NCBI RefSeq assembly: GCF_019710575.1
Contig: NZ_JAHWFK010000001.1
Location: 682,001 to 746,000 of the forward strand
DNA length: 64,000 bases
Source of the DNA: Paractinoplanes polyasparticus
GTDB taxonomy: Bacteria; Actinomycetota; Actinomycetes; Mycobacteriales; Micromonosporaceae
Reading direction: 5' to 3'
Shown: one piece after another, positions 6,694-13,577 of the stretch
Position numbering within the stretch: position 1 is the first letter of the stretch
Layout: every line of letters begins with the position of its first letter
Translations under genes and position numbers: made by a program
Notes under the pieces: model-generated
What the model saw: only the letters and a program-made list of their open reading frames with translations
What the model was told of the DNA's origin: nothing
Databases searched by the model: none

Positions 6694-7523
6694 CCGCCGT
6701 CATGGAGCCGGCAGCCCTCGAAGGCATCGTCGACATGCCGGAGGACGATTACCACGCCCACCCGGCACTGTCGTTCTCCGGCGCGAAGAAGCTCCTGCAC
6801 CCGTCCTGCCCGGCCCTCTACCGCCACAGCCAGGACAACCCGACCCCCCGTAAGCGCGAATTCGACCTGGGCCACGCTGCCCACAAGGTCGTCCTCGGTG
6901 AGGGCTCCGAGCTGCACGTGGTCGACGCCGGCAACTACCTGACAAAGAAGGCGCAGACCGAGCGCGACGCCGCGTACGACCGCGGCGACATCCCCGTCCT
7001 GCCGCGCGAGTTCGACCAGGTTCAGGCCATGGCGGCGAAGGTTCGGGAGCACCCGATCGCCGGCCCCCTTTTCTCCGGCCCCGGACTCGCCGAGCAGTCG
7101 CTGTTCTGGACCGACCCCGAGACGGGTGTGCCGTGCCGTGCCCGGCTGGACTGGCTGTCGCACCTGGTCGGCGACTACAAGACGAGCACCAGCGCCGAGC
7201 CGGGCCACATCGCGAAGAAGGTCGACGAGTTCGGCTACTACATGCAGGCCGACTGGTATCTGTCGGGCGCCGTCCACCTCGACCTGGTCGCCCCGGACGC
7301 CGAGTTCTGGTTCGTGTTCCAGGACAAGAACCCGCCCTACCTGGTGACCGTGGTCGACCTCGACGACGTCGCCTTGAAGATCGGCCACGAGCGCAACGTC
7401 CAGGCCCGCGAGATCTACCGCAGCTGCCTCGAGTCGGGCGTCTGGCCTGGCTACTCCAACACCGTCGAACGCATCTCGCTGCCCTACTACGCGCAGCGCC
7501 GCTACAGCGAGGGGATCTACTGA
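6690..7523 (+). CDS. RecE-like PD-(D/E)XK exonuclease
   Basis: The 277-residue product resembles phage exodeoxyribonuclease VIII-type nucleases of the PD-(D/E)XK fold. The key positions are GHAAHKVVLG (His62), an acidic residue before LFW (Glu135), RARLDW (Asp154), GDYKTS (Asp162, Lys164) and MQADWY (Gln186). Such enzymes degrade one strand of double-stranded DNA to give single strands for annealing. The gene is directly followed by an Erf annealing protein, which makes a RecE/RecT-like recombination pair. The ATG at 6690 overlaps the previous stop. Confidence 0.85.
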   Translation: MTAVMEPAALEGIVDMPEDDYHAHPALSFSGAKKLLHPSCPALYRHSQDNPTPRKREFDLGHAAHKVVLGEGSELHVVDAGNYLTKKAQTERDAAYDRGDIPVLPREFDQVQAMAAKVREHPIAGPLFSGPGLAEQSLFWTDPETGVPCRARLDWLSHLVGDYKTSTSAEPGHIAKKVDEFGYYMQADWYLSGAVHLDLVAPDAEFWFVFQDKNPPYLVTVVDLDDVALKIGHERNVQAREIYRSCLESGVWPGYSNTVERISLPYYAQRRYSEGIY

Positions 7524-8227
7524 TGACCACCGAGACCGTTCCCGCCGGCATCAACGCGGCGCTCGCTGACCTGCAGACCCAACTACCGCACATCGCCAAG
7601 AACAACAGGGCGGAGGTGCCCACCAAGTCCGGCGGCAAGTACACGTACCAGTACGCCGACCTGGCCGAGATCTCCCGCCAGCTGCTGCCCCTGCTCGGCA
7701 AGCTCGGCCTGTCATTCACCTCGCGCCCGACGATGGCCGGTGAGCAGTTGGTGCTGGTGTACGAGCTGCGGCACATCTCCGGCGAAATGATCGAGGGGAT
7801 GTATCCCCTGCCCGGTCGTGGCACCCCGCAGGAGGTCGGGTCCGCTGTCACCTACGCGCGCCGGTACTGCCTGTGCGCCGTAACCGGCCTGGCGCCGGAC
7901 AACGACGACGAGGACGCCGTGCTGGCCGAGGCCGCAGCCCGCCGCCAGAAGGTGGAACGGGTCGAGGAGAAGCTCGCCGCCCAGCAGCAGCCGCAGGAGC
8001 CGCGCATCAACGCCGAGCAGCTCAAGGACATGCAGGCGTTGTTTGTCAGCGCCGGCCTGGACGAGAAGGCCGAGAAGCTGGACTACGCGGTCGCGGTGGT
8101 CAAGCGCAAGGTGAAGTCGGCGACGGAGCTGACGCAGGCCGAGGCCGACCAGGTGATGGCGTCGCTGCGGCGGGCTGCCGAGAAGCGCGCTGAGAAGGTC
8201 GCTGAGCCTGTTGGCGCCGACCAGTGA
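7523..8227 (+). CDS. erf: Erf-family single-strand annealing protein
   Basis: This 234-residue protein belongs to the Erf family of DNA annealing proteins. The typical signature GSAVTYARRYCLCAVTGL is at residues 106-123, followed by an acidic loop (DNDDED). The N-terminal part has KSGGKYTYQYADLAEI, also typical. The C-terminal third is a Lys/Glu/Gln-rich helical tail. It pairs complementary single strands exposed by the adjacent RecE-like exonuclease, for recombination or for joining genome ends. Confidence 0.88.
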   Translation: MTTETVPAGINAALADLQTQLPHIAKNNRAEVPTKSGGKYTYQYADLAEISRQLLPLLGKLGLSFTSRPTMAGEQLVLVYELRHISGEMIEGMYPLPGRGTPQEVGSAVTYARRYCLCAVTGLAPDNDDEDAVLAEAAARRQKVERVEEKLAAQQQPQEPRINAEQLKDMQALFVSAGLDEKAEKLDYAVAVVKRKVKSATELTQAEADQVMASLRRAAEKRAEKVAEPVGADQ

Positions 8228-8664
8228 GCCGGACCGACCACGGCGAACAGATGGAGTGGGACGACCCGTCCCTCTACGTCGACCCGCTGAGCCTGCTCGA
8301 CGCGAAGCGGCACCACCAGTGGGCGGTCCGCGCAATGTTCGAGGCAGGGAAGGCGCTGAAGGCTGCTTCGTCGGCTGAGGCTGTCGCGGCGAAGGCGTAC
8401 CAGATGGCGGTGTACGAGGCGACGCTGCACACGGATTGCCCACAGGTGCGGTCGGCCGGGGTGACGGTCGCCTACCGCGACGCTTGGATCGCCGACTGGA
8501 TTCAGGCAAAGTACGGCGACCTGGAGTGGGACTACAAGACCGCGAAGATGACCCACCAGGCCGCGCAGGATCACGTCGGCGTGGTGAAGACGCTGGCGTA
8601 TTCGATGGGTCAGCTCGGCAGTGTCGTCAAGCAGATCCACGGCGCGGTCGGGCTGGACCGATGA
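8224..8664 (+). CDS. Hypothetical helical protein, 146 aa
   Basis: GTG start overlapping the erf stop. The protein is largely alpha-helical, with an Ala-rich stretch (SSAEAVAAKAYQMAVYEA) and conserved-looking aromatic segments (YRDAWIADWIQAKYGDLEWDYK). It sits between the annealing protein and an HNH protein, so a role in recombination is possible but not shown by any motif. Confidence 0.6.
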   Translation: MSRTDHGEQMEWDDPSLYVDPLSLLDAKRHHQWAVRAMFEAGKALKAASSAEAVAAKAYQMAVYEATLHTDCPQVRSAGVTVAYRDAWIADWIQAKYGDLEWDYKTAKMTHQAAQDHVGVVKTLAYSMGQLGSVVKQIHGAVGLDR

Positions 8665-9155
8665 AGAAGACCCCGCTGACCCGCCGCACACCGCTCGAGA
8701 CCCGCTCCGAGCTTCGGCGTACGGCCCTCAACCGATCCCCCGCCGCCGCTTCCGTGGCGCATGACCGCGCTAAGCGCTCGAATCAGCCCCGCCTGCGTAC
8801 CGGCTATCCCATCCCGAAGAGCCTGCGTGCCGCCTTGGTCGCCCGTTCGGAGGGCTGGTGCGAGATCGCCACGTTGACCTGCACGGGCACCGCCACCGAT
8901 TTGGCGCATCGCAAGAAGGTCGGCGCCGGCGGCAGAAAGGGCGAGGCAGCGAAGGCTCATCACGTGTTGTCGAACGCGTTGGCGGCCTGCAGGGCTTGTC
9001 ACGGCCGCGGACATCTGATGCCCGCCGAGGCGTACCGCAACGGCTGGATGCTGCGCGAACACCAGAACCCGTTGAAGGAACCCGTCCTGCGCAGAGGCCG
9101 ATGGGTCCTGCTTGACGACTCCGGCTCGATCGAACCCACGACCAAGGAGGACTGA
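8661..9155 (+). CDS. HNH-like nuclease, 164 aa
   Basis: After a basic N-terminus (about residues 1-60), the second half carries an HNH-like zinc fold: WCEIATLTC, TDLAHRKK, AHHVLSNALAACRACHGRGH. The paired cysteines (WC...TC and ACRAC), His in LAHR and the Asn in SNAL fit a zinc-stabilised HNH nuclease. Its place in the recombination module between Erf and a RusA-like resolvase suggests NinG-like processing of DNA. The ATG at 8661 overlaps the previous stop. Confidence 0.72.
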   Translation: MKKTPLTRRTPLETRSELRRTALNRSPAAASVAHDRAKRSNQPRLRTGYPIPKSLRAALVARSEGWCEIATLTCTGTATDLAHRKKVGAGGRKGEAAKAHHVLSNALAACRACHGRGHLMPAEAYRNGWMLREHQNPLKEPVLRRGRWVLLDDSGSIEPTTKED

Positions 9156-9156
9156 C

Positions 9157-9300
9157 ATGAACGAACTGCTGCCCGCTCTTTCCGAGGCCGACCGCGACCT
9201 GCACGAGCTTGTCGTGGAGGCCGCCAGCGCCGAGACGGTGATGGACCTGCGTGAGGTCGAGTTCGACGACGACGCCTACGCGTACAGCGAGGTGGCGTGA
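9157..9300 (+). CDS. Small acidic protein, 47 aa
   Basis: The ATG at 9157 has a strong AAGGAGG 7 bases upstream, which decides the start over an earlier in-frame ATG within the HNH gene. The product is 47 residues and strongly acidic (FDDDAYAYSEV at the end). No family is recognised; it overlaps the next gene by 4 bases. Confidence 0.55.
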   Translation: MNELLPALSEADRDLHELVVEAASAETVMDLREVEFDDDAYAYSEVA

Positions 9301-9545
9301 TGACCGCCTCCGACCAGCGCGTCCATGACGAGGTGCTCAAGCCGATCGTCGAGGACTACTACCGGTCGGCGAAGCTCGTCGGTGAGCTGATGTCTGTGCC
9401 CGTTCTCGAGGGCACGGCGACGGTGCTGGTTCATCGGGCGCGGATGGAGGCGTTGGCCGAATGCGGTAACCGGCTCGCGAACGTCCTCGGGGTGGCTGAG
9501 CCGCTGTGGGACGCCATGCTTGACCTGGCGGGGGTCGAGTGGTGA
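9297..9545 (+). CDS. Hypothetical helical protein, 82 aa
   Basis: The start is GTG 9297 or ATG 9300, both at the overlap with the previous stop. The product is mostly helical (DEVLKPIVEDYYRSAKLV, then EALAECGNRLANVLG). No domain can be assigned. It is coupled to the RusA-like gene downstream. Confidence 0.55.
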   Translation: MMTASDQRVHDEVLKPIVEDYYRSAKLVGELMSVPVLEGTATVLVHRARMEALAECGNRLANVLGVAEPLWDAMLDLAGVEW

Positions 9546-9991
9546 CCGCCATGACCGAGACCAGAACCTGGCAGCTGACCGTCCCGGCGCCGGCCAAGAT
9601 GCTGTCGGAGAACTCCCGTCACCATTGGCGGGTCACCGGCCCGGCGGTGAAGGCGTGGCGTGAGGCGTCGTTCCTGTACGCCACGCAGGCCCGGCTACCC
9701 AAGCATGTCGAGCGGGTGCGCGTGGACGTGACGCTGCACTTCACTGATGCCCGGGACCGCGACTCCGGCAACTACCACCGTTATGTGGCCAAGCCGATGG
9801 TGGACGGCCTGTGTCGCCCCCGGACGGTGAACGGCAAGCGCGGTGTTCGGGTGGAGCCCGGCTACGAGCTGGTCGACGACGACAACTCGCGCAAGCTGGC
9901 CGGCCCGTTCATTGCGATCGGCGAGAAGGTCGACAAGAACGTGCACCCGCTGGGTCTGGCCGTCGTGACGATCACCGAGGTGTCGCCGTGA
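9542..9991 (+). CDS. RusA-like Holliday-junction resolvase
   Basis: The 149-residue protein resembles RusA-type resolvases. An N-terminal segment LSENSRHHWR leads to the beta core with HFTDARDRDSGNYHRYVAK, where acidic residues sit in the metal-binding loop, then MVDGL and ELVDDDNSRK with a further acidic cluster. RusA enzymes cut four-way DNA junctions as dimers. The position after exonuclease, annealing and HNH genes supports this. GTG at 9542 overlaps the previous stop. Confidence 0.72.
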   Translation: MTAMTETRTWQLTVPAPAKMLSENSRHHWRVTGPAVKAWREASFLYATQARLPKHVERVRVDVTLHFTDARDRDSGNYHRYVAKPMVDGLCRPRTVNGKRGVRVEPGYELVDDDNSRKLAGPFIAIGEKVDKNVHPLGLAVVTITEVSP

Positions 9992-10176
9992 CCCCGCTGT
10001 CGGAGCGTGAGAAGACGATCCTGCGGCTGCTGGCCCGCAACCACAGCGTGGCAACGGTCGCCACGGTGCTGGGTGTCGGCGACGACAGGGCCAGCCGTGA
10101 GATGTCGGCAGCGCAGACCCACCTCGAGGCCCTCCGCCTGGCCGAGGTCGACCCGTTCACCGGGGAGGCGGCATGA
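9988..10176 (+). CDS. LuxR/sigma-like HTH protein, 62 aa
   Basis: Starts at the GTG overlapping the RusA-like stop. Residues 3-60 form a LuxR-type helix-turn-helix: LSEREKTILRLLARNHSVATVATVLGV, then SREMSAAQTHLEAL. There is no receiver or sensor part, so it is a bare DNA-binding module. A second one of this type lies at 12549-12773. Confidence 0.65.
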   Translation: MTPLSEREKTILRLLARNHSVATVATVLGVGDDRASREMSAAQTHLEALRLAEVDPFTGEAA

Positions 10177-10448
10177 CCGCCGAAACGCTACGGCCGATTC
10201 CGATCACTGATGCGGCGACGGTGGGTGCACTGGTCGCCGGCCTGCGCTCGATGTGCCTGCTCAGCCAGCGGGAGCTGTGCCAAGAGATCGGCATGCATCA
10301 GGCCCGGCTGTCGGACTGGGAGACCGGCCGCGCAGTGCCGACCCTCCCCTACCTGATCCCTGCACTGCGGGCGCTCGGCTTCGACCTGGCGCTCATCCCC
10401 TGCGAAGACTACGAACTGGCCTCTCCAATCGGAGGGGCTCGTGGGTAA
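10173..10448 (+). CDS. XRE-type HTH protein, 91 aa
   Basis: A Cro/CI-type helix-turn-helix occupies residues about 20-75: LVAGLRSMCLLSQRELC, then IGMHQARLSDWETGRAVPTL, and a third helix LIPALRALGFDLALI. It is too small to be a full CI-like repressor with a cleavage domain; it could be a Cro-like regulator. The gene overlaps the HNH gene downstream by 8 bases. Confidence 0.72.
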   Translation: MTAETLRPIPITDAATVGALVAGLRSMCLLSQRELCQEIGMHQARLSDWETGRAVPTLPYLIPALRALGFDLALIPCEDYELASPIGGARG

Positions 10449-10926
10449 GCGTGTTTCCACCCCGCCTGAAGTGCGGTTCTGGGTCAAGGTTGACAAGGAT
10501 GGACCTTCCCCGTCGACCTTTCGCAACCGTGGACCCTGTTGGCAATGGACTGCGGGAACGACCAAACAGGGGTACGGCGGTTTTCATCCCACCAAGACCT
10601 CGATGGTTCTGGCCCACCGCTGGTCATACGAAGCGCTGATCGGCCCGATTCCTGACGGTCTGGTGATCGACCACCTCTGCCGTAACCGACGGTGCGTTAA
10701 CCCCCGCCACCTTGAAGCGGTGACGCTCGGCGTCAACACGCTTCGCGGTTTAGGCGTCGCGACGTTCAACAAGCTCAAGACCTTCTGTCCAGCAGGGCAT
10801 GAGTACTCGGCTGCAAACACCTACCGGCAGCCCTCCAAGCCAAATAGTCGACGGTGCCGCCAATGCGCGCGGGATCTCGACTCGCAACCACATCGTCAGA
10901 ACCGATCACGAAAGAAGGCAGCATGA
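10441..10926 (+). CDS. HNH endonuclease (homing-type), 161 aa
   Basis: The HNH core is AHRWSYE, DGLVIDHLCRNRRCVNPRHLE and NTLRG (about residues 57-102): the first His before WSYE, the DH pair, two cysteines and NPRH. A second zinc-like pair, CPAGHEYS with CRQCAR, follows, and the tail is basic. This architecture is common in free-standing phage homing endonucleases. GTG start at 10441. Confidence 0.8.
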   Translation: MGKRVSTPPEVRFWVKVDKDGPSPSTFRNRGPCWQWTAGTTKQGYGGFHPTKTSMVLAHRWSYEALIGPIPDGLVIDHLCRNRRCVNPRHLEAVTLGVNTLRGLGVATFNKLKTFCPAGHEYSAANTYRQPSKPNSRRCRQCARDLDSQPHRQNRSRKKAA

Positions 10927-11414
10927 GCCTCCCCCTTATCACTGGAACTGCCCGCCTGGTCGACGACCCGGAATTGCGTTTTACAAGCGGCGGCAAAGCC
11001 GTCGCCAAGGTGCGGCTCGCATTCTCGGACCGCAAGAAGAACGAGCAGACGAACCAGTGGGAAGACGGCGACAAGATCTTCCTCGAAGCCTCGGTGTGGA
11101 ACGAGGAGGCCGAGCACATCGCCGAGTCGCTGCAGCGCGGCCACGAGGTGCTGGTGTCCGGGAAGCTGCGCCAGCGGGAGTACGAGGCGAAGGACGGCAC
11201 CAAACGGACGGTCTTCGAGCTGGTGTTCCCGACGATCGCCCCGACCTTGAAGTGGGCCACCGCGAAGGTCAACAGGATGTCCCGCTCGAACGGTGGCGGC
11301 CAGCAGCCGCAGGGTCAGCAGGGCGGCGGCGACCCGTGGGCGAGTCAGGCCGCGCAGCCTGACCGCGGGTTCGGTGGACGCCAGCAAGCCGCCACTGACG
11401 AGCCTCCGTTCTAG
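10923..11414 (+). CDS. ssb: Single-stranded DNA-binding protein
   Basis: A 163-residue SSB. The OB-fold covers about residues 1-110 with typical strands: ITGTARLVDDPELRFT, VAKVRLAFSDRKK, FLEASVWNEEAEHIAES, HEVLVSGKLRQREY. A Gly/Gln-rich linker follows, and the protein ends in an acidic tip DEPPF, which in SSB binds partner proteins. It protects single-stranded DNA during recombination and replication. The ATG at 10923 overlaps the HNH stop. Confidence 0.92.
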   Translation: MSLPLITGTARLVDDPELRFTSGGKAVAKVRLAFSDRKKNEQTNQWEDGDKIFLEASVWNEEAEHIAESLQRGHEVLVSGKLRQREYEAKDGTKRTVFELVFPTIAPTLKWATAKVNRMSRSNGGGQQPQGQQGGGDPWASQAAQPDRGFGGRQQAATDEPPF

Positions 11415-11443
11415 ATCAACCAGCCCAACCGAAGGAGAACACC

Positions 11444-11656
11444 ATGATCTGCACCGCGCACAACCGCAAGAACTGCACTGCCGACGCGTGTAAGCGCGCC
11501 GCCCGTCGCCGGCCCGACAGCTCCGACTCGAGTGCCCCCTACACGGACACGTTCGCGTACGACACGAGCGCCTACAGCCCGTCGAGCTCCTTCGACTCGG
11601 GCTCGTCGTCGAGTTCGTCGGACTCCGGCTCGTCCTCGTCGTCGAGCTGTGACTGA
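11444..11656 (+). CDS. Small protein with a Ser/Asp-rich tail, 70 aa
   Basis: The ATG has GAAGGAG upstream. Residues 1-25 are basic with three cysteines (MICTAHNRKNCTADAC), a possible zinc knuckle. The rest is low complexity: a Tyr/Ser/Pro segment, then runs of Ser with Asp and Gly (DSGSSSSSSDSG). The tail resembles no enzyme; it may be a flexible linker or a decoy. It overlaps the next gene by 8 bases. Confidence 0.6.
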   Translation: MICTAHNRKNCTADACKRAARRRPDSSDSSAPYTDTFAYDTSAYSPSSSFDSGSSSSSSDSGSSSSSSCD

Positions 11657-11843
11657 TCCCGATCCCGACGCCGTCCAGATGCTCGCTGCCGCCTACCACG
11701 CGCTCGAGTGTCTGCCCGGCACCAACAACAGCAAGCGGTGGTCGCCGAACCATTTGCGGCTGATTGACAAGCGCAAGGGTGCCGAGCTGGCGGTGTACAT
11801 CCGTAACGCCGGCTGGCATCTGACCACCGAGAAGGAGTCCTGA
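11649..11843 (+). CDS. Hypothetical protein, 64 aa
   Basis: I chose the GTG at 11649, overlapping the end of the Ser-rich gene, because it starts the first sensible sequence in this frame. The product has a helix (DAVQMLAAAYHALEC) and basic strands (RWSPNHLRLIDKRKG). No family is recognised. Confidence 0.5.
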   Translation: MTDPDPDAVQMLAAAYHALECLPGTNNSKRWSPNHLRLIDKRKGAELAVYIRNAGWHLTTEKES

Positions 11844-12085
11844 TGCCCGCCACCGTGACGCCGCTTCTGTCGCGCACCCAGACGCGCATCCTGTCCGCCA
11901 TCCGCGGCTATGCCACCGAGCACGGCTACGCGCCGTCGATCCGGGAGGTGGCTGACGTGTGCGGCATGTCGGTGTCGTCGGTGCAGTACCAGCTGGGCCA
12001 GCTGAACGAGAAGGGCTGGATCCGGCGGGCGCCGGGCCGGTCGAGGGCGATCGTGGTGCTGGACCCTGCGACGGGGCAGGCATGA
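11843..12085 (+). CDS. LexA-type winged-helix DNA-binding protein, 80 aa
   Basis: The product is only the N-terminal DNA-binding half of a LexA-like protein: LSRTQTRILSAIRGYATEHG, then YAPSIREVADVCGMSVSSVQ and QLNEKGWIRRAPGRSRA. There is no C-terminal peptidase domain, so it cannot cleave itself as LexA does. It may compete for SOS-type operators or regulate phage genes. Confidence 0.8.
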   Translation: MPATVTPLLSRTQTRILSAIRGYATEHGYAPSIREVADVCGMSVSSVQYQLGQLNEKGWIRRAPGRSRAIVVLDPATGQA

Positions 12086-12552
12086 CGGTCACCGCTGACA
12101 CCCGCCACCAGACCGCGTCCATGGTGGTCCTCGACCCCGACCAGCGGCTGGTGCTGCTCGTGCATCACCTGGCGTCGGGGCTGTGGCAGTTCCCGGGCGG
12201 GCACGTCGAGGCGGGTGAGCTGGCGTGGGAGGCGGCCCGGCGGGAGGTGTTCGAGGAGACCGGCGTCCTGGCGGAGCTGTACAGCGTGAAGGTGTTCAAA
12301 CGGGAGGACCACGCGGCGCCGGCCAAGACGGGCCGCCCCGGCAGGCCGGATGAGCCGCCCCACACCCACGACGACCTTCTGTTCGTCGGCCTCGCCGATT
12401 CCCGGGTGCCGCTGCGTCACGCCGAGGACGAGGTGAACGTGGCGGTGTGGGCGCCGTTGAGCTCGCTGGATGGCCTGTCGCGGGTGCGTTCGGAGGTGCC
12501 CGGTTACGCCCGTGAGGCGCTCGACCTGGTGACCGCGCAGGTGTTGTGGTGA
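12082..12552 (+). CDS. NUDIX hydrolase
   Basis: A 156-residue NUDIX protein. The Nudix box is GGHVEAGELAWEAARREVF followed by EETGV (about residues 38-61), which matches Gx5Ex7REUxEExGU. Such enzymes hydrolyse nucleoside diphosphates linked to another group, such as oxidised nucleotides, NAD or ADP-ribose. The substrate cannot be told here. An ADP-ribose or NAD-related role would be of interest because the head module encodes ADP-ribosyltransferase-like modules. Confidence 0.85.
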   Translation: MTVTADTRHQTASMVVLDPDQRLVLLVHHLASGLWQFPGGHVEAGELAWEAARREVFEETGVLAELYSVKVFKREDHAAPAKTGRPGRPDEPPHTHDDLLFVGLADSRVPLRHAEDEVNVAVWAPLSSLDGLSRVRSEVPGYAREALDLVTAQVLW

Positions 12553-12773
12553 GGGGCGGCCCGCAGATCGGCCAGCGCCCGCTGTCGCCGCGGCAGCGTG
12601 AACTGCTCGGCCTGGTCGCGGAGGGACTGACCGGTCCGGAGATCGCCGCCCGGATGGGGACGACGGTGGGGACGGTGCGGACGCGGATCCGGGACCTGCT
12701 GTGGCGGTATTCGGCGTCCAGCCAGCGGGAGATGGTCGGACTGGCGCGCAAGGCGGGAGATCTGGAGTGCTGA
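12549..12773 (+). CDS. LuxR-type HTH protein, 74 aa
   Basis: The GTG at 12549 overlaps the NUDIX stop. The whole protein is one LuxR-type helix-turn-helix: LSPRQRELLGLVAEGLTGPE, IAARMGTTVGTVRTRIRDLL, then a short final helix. It has no sensor domain. It resembles the module at 9988-10176 but has a longer recognition region. Confidence 0.75.
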   Translation: MRGGPQIGQRPLSPRQRELLGLVAEGLTGPEIAARMGTTVGTVRTRIRDLLWRYSASSQREMVGLARKAGDLEC

Positions 12774-13015
12774 GTCACGAGTTGGCGCGGGCGTTGCTGG
12801 CCCGGCGCAACAACGACGTCCGCATTGAGGTGCTGGTCGACGACGACCCGGAAGGTGAGCGCGCAATCTGGGAGAAACGCACTGAGCTTCGCGACGACAC
12901 CTCCGGTCACTCCCCTTACGCAATCCCGGCCGAGCAGGTCGTGGCGTACGACGAGGACCGCGACGTCGTCGTCATCAAGGCGTCGTTTGTGATCACCGGA
13001 GGAACCGGTGACTGA
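12767..13015 (+). CDS. Hypothetical acidic protein, 82 aa
   Basis: I chose the GTG at 12767, which has GGAGAT upstream and overlaps the previous gene by 7 bases. The product is acidic, with IEVLVDDDPEGERAIW and a C-terminal beta segment (RDVVVIKASFVITG). No known family. Confidence 0.5.
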   Translation: MLSHELARALLARRNNDVRIEVLVDDDPEGERAIWEKRTELRDDTSGHSPYAIPAEQVVAYDEDRDVVVIKASFVITGGTGD

Positions 13016-13226
13016 GTTCCCGTACGTGTGGACGTGGCGCACCCGCACCTGGGCGCTGCCGGGCGTGACCGTTCGGGTGCCGTGGTTCGGCGACGGCGTG
13101 GACCGGGCGGGGGTGCGCTGCCGGGTGGTGGTGCGGTCCCGGGCAGGCAATTCGGCGCTGGTGGAGTTCGCCGACGGGTTCCTCGTGGTGACGTCGCGGG
13201 GTGGGCTGCGGCGGGTGAAGGCGTGA
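13008..13226 (+). CDS. Small beta-rich protein, 72 aa
   Basis: GTG start with AGGA upstream, overlapping the previous gene by 8 bases. The sequence alternates short hydrophobic strands (VTVRVPWF, RCRVVVRS, SALVEFADGFLVVTS), which suggests a small SH3-like barrel. It is the last forward gene before the second reverse-strand regulator. Confidence 0.55.
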   Translation: MTEFPYVWTWRTRTWALPGVTVRVPWFGDGVDRAGVRCRVVVRSRAGNSALVEFADGFLVVTSRGGLRRVKA

Positions 13227-13233
13227 GCTGTGC

Positions 13234-13479
13234 CTACAGCTCAGTCGGTTCGCCGTCGAGCTCAGCCATACGTCGGTACCACTCAATGGGTACGACGGCG
13301 ACCACTGCCTTGCCGCGCCGCGCAACCACCGTGTGTTCGTCGTCCTTCACGGCGTTGTCGACGAGCGCGCGGAAGTGGTCACGGGCCTCTTGGATGCCGA
13401 CCAGTCGCCGCTTTGCCACATCGGCAGCGTACAGCTCGCTGGCAGGTGAAACGTCAGGCGCGCTCATCGTAGCGATCAT
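13234..13479 (-). CDS. Phd/YefM-type antitoxin-like regulator (copy 2)
   Basis: Reverse-strand 81-residue protein clearly paralogous to the one at 4386-4643: both share AKR-L-GIQE-R, a VV-R-GK-V-V-VP-EWYR block and the C-terminal GEPTEL. The ATG at 13479 has AGGAGAG six bases upstream. No toxin gene is adjacent on either side. The gene diverges from the DUF5131 gene, and repeats TGTRAGGTT lie between. The most economical reading is an operator-binding regulator derived from an antitoxin. Confidence 0.75.
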   Translation of the reverse strand: MIATMSAPDVSPASELYAADVAKRRLVGIQEARDHFRALVDNAVKDDEHTVVARRGKAVVAVVPIEWYRRMAELDGEPTEL

Positions 13480-13491
13480 TGGAAGCTCTCC

Positions 13492-13516
13492 TGTAAGGTT
13501 CGTTGTGAGGTTACCT
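13492..13516. promoter_or_regulatory. Direct repeats TGTRAGGTT in divergent promoter region
   Basis: TGTAAGGTT (13492-13500) and TGTGAGGTT (13504-13512) lie 12 bases apart, just upstream of the reverse Phd-like gene. The second runs into AGGTTACCT (13508-13516), a small dyad. A TAAGAG at 13523 could be a -10 element for the forward gene. The layout mirrors the first Phd-like locus, where the repeats also contain TGTGA. Confidence 0.5.
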
Positions 13517-13577
13517 GTCAGCTAAGAGTACGGCGACAGTGCCTGACCAGGCAACGGATGCGAACAGAGAGGCTCCG

